The notes under the pieces: generated by a model | What the model was told of the DNA's origin: nothing | Database searches by the model: none | What the model saw: only the letters and a program-made list of their open reading frames with translations | Program-made: the position numbers and the translations under genes | Assembly (NCBI RefSeq): GCF_003344865.1 | Contig: NZ_CP031165.1 | Coordinates: 3,291,910-3,355,909, forward strand | Direction: 5' to 3' | Length of the DNA stretch: 64,000 nt | From: Euzebya pacifica | GTDB taxonomy: Bacteria > Actinomycetota > Nitriliruptoria > Euzebyales > Euzebyaceae | Shown: one piece after another, positions 62,387 to 64,000 of the stretch | Layout: the number at the start of each line of letters is the position of its first letter | Numbering within the stretch: the stretch's first letter is position 1

Positions 62387-62599
62387 TCTCCCGGAGGACC
62401 GTGGCGGCTGGGCAGTGGACGCCAACCGGACCTCCGCTGCTGCCACACGCCAGCCCCCGCGTCGAGTACGGAGTCCCCTTGCCAGGTGCCCGCCGGTGCG
62501 GCCCGATGGGTCGTGGCTTGCCTCCTTCCGGTGGCCCACCACGGGTGACGGCATCCTCCTGCCACACGGGCAGGGAACCGAACGAGGAAGGAAGCGAAC

Positions 62600-63370
62600 G
62601 TGTCCCTGTTCGACAGGTTCCGATCCCGCCAACCCGCCAACGACACCGCCCCCGTCCGGACCAGGCAGCCGTCGATGACGGTCGACCGCTCGTCCAAACG
62701 GATGTGGGCCCTGTTCGAGCAGACCAGCGTCGGTGTGTCCGTCGCCGACACCGTCCGGGTGGTCGCGATCTCCGGGTCCCGAAACCAGCAGCAGGTGTTC
62801 TACGCAGCCGTTGAGCTGGCCGACGGGACCGCCCACACGTCGGTCCTGCCGACGTACGTGGGCCAGACACCAGCCAAGGCGCTCGTCGCGGCCACCTGGG
62901 CAGGCAACAGCCCGATGTTCCGCCCCGCACACCGCCTCCACCTGCGGTCCGTCCTGGCCGACACCGCCGCCGTCATCGGACGGGCCGACAGTCCCGTGGC
63001 CGAACGCGACCAGCTCGCCCGAGCAGTCGTCGACCTGTTCGCGGTTGCCGACCGGACCGCCGCGGTCGCCACCGATGCCCTGGAGGCAACCGAACTCCGG
63101 TCCGACGACGACCCGGTCCGCACGGACCTGATGGCGACCCTCGCGATCGAACGGCAGCTGTTCATCCGTGCCGTCGACGACCTCATCGACCTCACCGACC
63201 GGGTCGACTCGCTCCAGCGGGCCATCCGTCGGGAGACCGACATGGTCGGAGCCGCATCCGCGGAAGCGCGACTGGCCGTTGCGAGGGCCCGGCTCGAGCA
63301 GCCGTCCGCGGCCGCTGATGCCGCCGAATCCGCAAGCCGGCTCGAGTCCGCCCTCGTGGGCCTGGCCTGA
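62600..63370 (+). CDS. Hypothetical 256-aa protein
   Basis: GTG at 62600 after GAGGAAGGAAG. N-terminal basic region (SLFDRFRSRQPANDTAPVRT), a beta-patterned middle (SVADTVRVVAISGSRNQQQV) and long helical C-terminal half (VVDLFAVADRTAAVATDALE, LARAVV, RRETDMVGAASAEARLAVAR) likely to form coiled coils. No signal or membrane segment. No family recognised. A strong hairpin follows. Confidence 0.65.
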   Translation: MSLFDRFRSRQPANDTAPVRTRQPSMTVDRSSKRMWALFEQTSVGVSVADTVRVVAISGSRNQQQVFYAAVELADGTAHTSVLPTYVGQTPAKALVAATWAGNSPMFRPAHRLHLRSVLADTAAVIGRADSPVAERDQLARAVVDLFAVADRTAAVATDALEATELRSDDDPVRTDLMATLAIERQLFIRAVDDLIDLTDRVDSLQRAIRRETDMVGAASAEARLAVARARLEQPSAAADAAESASRLESALVGLA

Positions 63371-63393
63371 CGCCGCACCACCACGCCATCCCG

Positions 63394-63429
63394 GCCGTCC
63401 CGTCCTGCGCACCCGCAGGGCGGGACGGC
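63394..63429 (+). terminator. Strong hairpin after the 256-aa gene
   Basis: Arms at 63394-63408 and 63415-63429 pair over fifteen positions (one G-U) around a 6-base loop, 23 bases past the stop. Confidence 0.65.
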
Positions 63430-63556
63430 TCGTTCGCCCCGACCGTCCGGCCGCAGGGGAGCCGGCAGGGCCGGATCGGGCTTGCGGTTGGGGACGGGGC
63501 GGCCACGGCAGGCCAGGGCACACCCGTGCCCGTTCCAAGCGACGAGGAGAACCCCT

Positions 63557-64000
63557 GTGAGCACCGTCCCGACGGTCACCGACCGCGACCGCACCCTCGG
63601 TTGGCTCTGCGACGCCGGCCACCCCCACGACTTCGACCCCTGCATCATCGGCTCGCTCGGCGACCCGGACGTGACCGTCCCCGTCGTGATCGCACAGGTC
63701 GACGACCCCCGCGCAGACGGGCCGACCATCGCCCTGTACAGCAGCCACGAGGGCCACACCGGCACCGCCGAGGACCTCCTCGGCCACTTCCCGGTCCGTC
63801 CCCGCCCGATGCCGCTGTTCGACCTGTCCGACGACGAGATCGACGCCACCGACGACGAGGAGTTCCGCCGTCAGGTCGACTGGTACGGCGACGCCCGGTT
63901 CGTCCCCGCGGCCGCGTCCGCGGCTGCAGCTGTCGAGCTCGTCACGCTGCTCCGGTCGATCGGCTACGACCCGGCCGCGACCGAGGCCGACGAGGACCTC
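63557..64000 (+). CDS. Unknown protein, 3' end outside window
   Basis: GTG at 63557 with GAGGAG seven bases upstream opens a frame without stop to the window edge (148 codons so far). It begins VSTVPTVTDRDRTLGWLCDA and has acidic segments (LFDLSDDEIDATDDEEFRRQ) and an Ala-rich stretch. Third-position GC is high. No family recognised from this part. Confidence 0.6.
   Translation, partial: MSTVPTVTDRDRTLGWLCDAGHPHDFDPCIIGSLGDPDVTVPVVIAQVDDPRADGPTIALYSSHEGHTGTAEDLLGHFPVRPRPMPLFDLSDDEIDATDDEEFRRQVDWYGDARFVPAAASAAAAVELVTLLRSIGYDPAATEADEDL

Overview
The window is very GC-rich. It has frequent GTG starts, 4-nt ATGA/GTGA gene overlaps, many TANNNT boxes six to ten bases before a start codon (leaderless-type promoters), CWB2 cell-wall-binding repeats and actinobacterial gene orders such as hisDCBHAF, hisI-trpE-trp membrane protein-trpCBA and the maltokinase/GlgB pair. 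This fits a deep-branching actinobacterium; a Nitriliruptoria/Euzebya-like organism is my inference, not something the sequence proves. No tRNA, rRNA, CRISPR array or insertion sequence was recognised.

Layout. 1-2526: the end of a maltokinase reading in frame into a full GlgB. 2569-8854 (minus): hisI-trpE-trp membrane protein-ppx-trpC-trpB-trpA, an overlapping operon. 8855-25535: an accessory block. It holds an exported binding-protein-like gene and a small DUF6916-like gene on plus, and a long minus operon on the other strand: two giant CWB2/cadherin-like/beta-helix surface proteins (one frameshifted), three tail-collar proteins and a GNAT acetyltransferase. It closes with an alpha/beta hydrolase. 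25532-30722 (minus): hisD-C-B-H-A-F. The accessory block therefore sits between hisF and hisI. 30801-46382: housekeeping genes, including a LON-domain protein, Tag glycosylase, histidine kinase, two small ORFs, a CBS-BON protein with a DosR-like box, dnaE, a methionine gamma-lyase-like enzyme with a divergent Lrp regulator, YigZ, a DUF3048 lipoprotein, a saccharopine-dehydrogenase-like protein, rluD and lspA.

46433-64000 is a second accessory region. It opens with a hydrolase remnant. A 1914-aa secreted beta-helix/PKD/Ig-like protein, an orphan membrane histidine kinase and several unrecognised genes follow. Next is a compact operon (57071-60118) that I regard as the best candidate for an undescribed system: a MauD-like thioredoxin-fold protein, a Tat-exported small protein with exactly 12 cysteines, a MauE-like membrane protein, an unknown soluble protein and a multi-spanning membrane protein whose frame carries a TGA. 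An ECF sigma factor with a putative membrane anti-sigma gene, and more unknown genes, fill the rest to the window edge.

How the genes work together. The trp and his blocks encode most of the two amino-acid pathways with tight translational coupling. The left accessory block encodes a very large outer-surface apparatus. The mau-like operon looks like a dedicated oxidative folding line (MauE and MauD analogues) for one exported disulfide-rich client, but without the methylamine dehydrogenase heavy chain or MauG.
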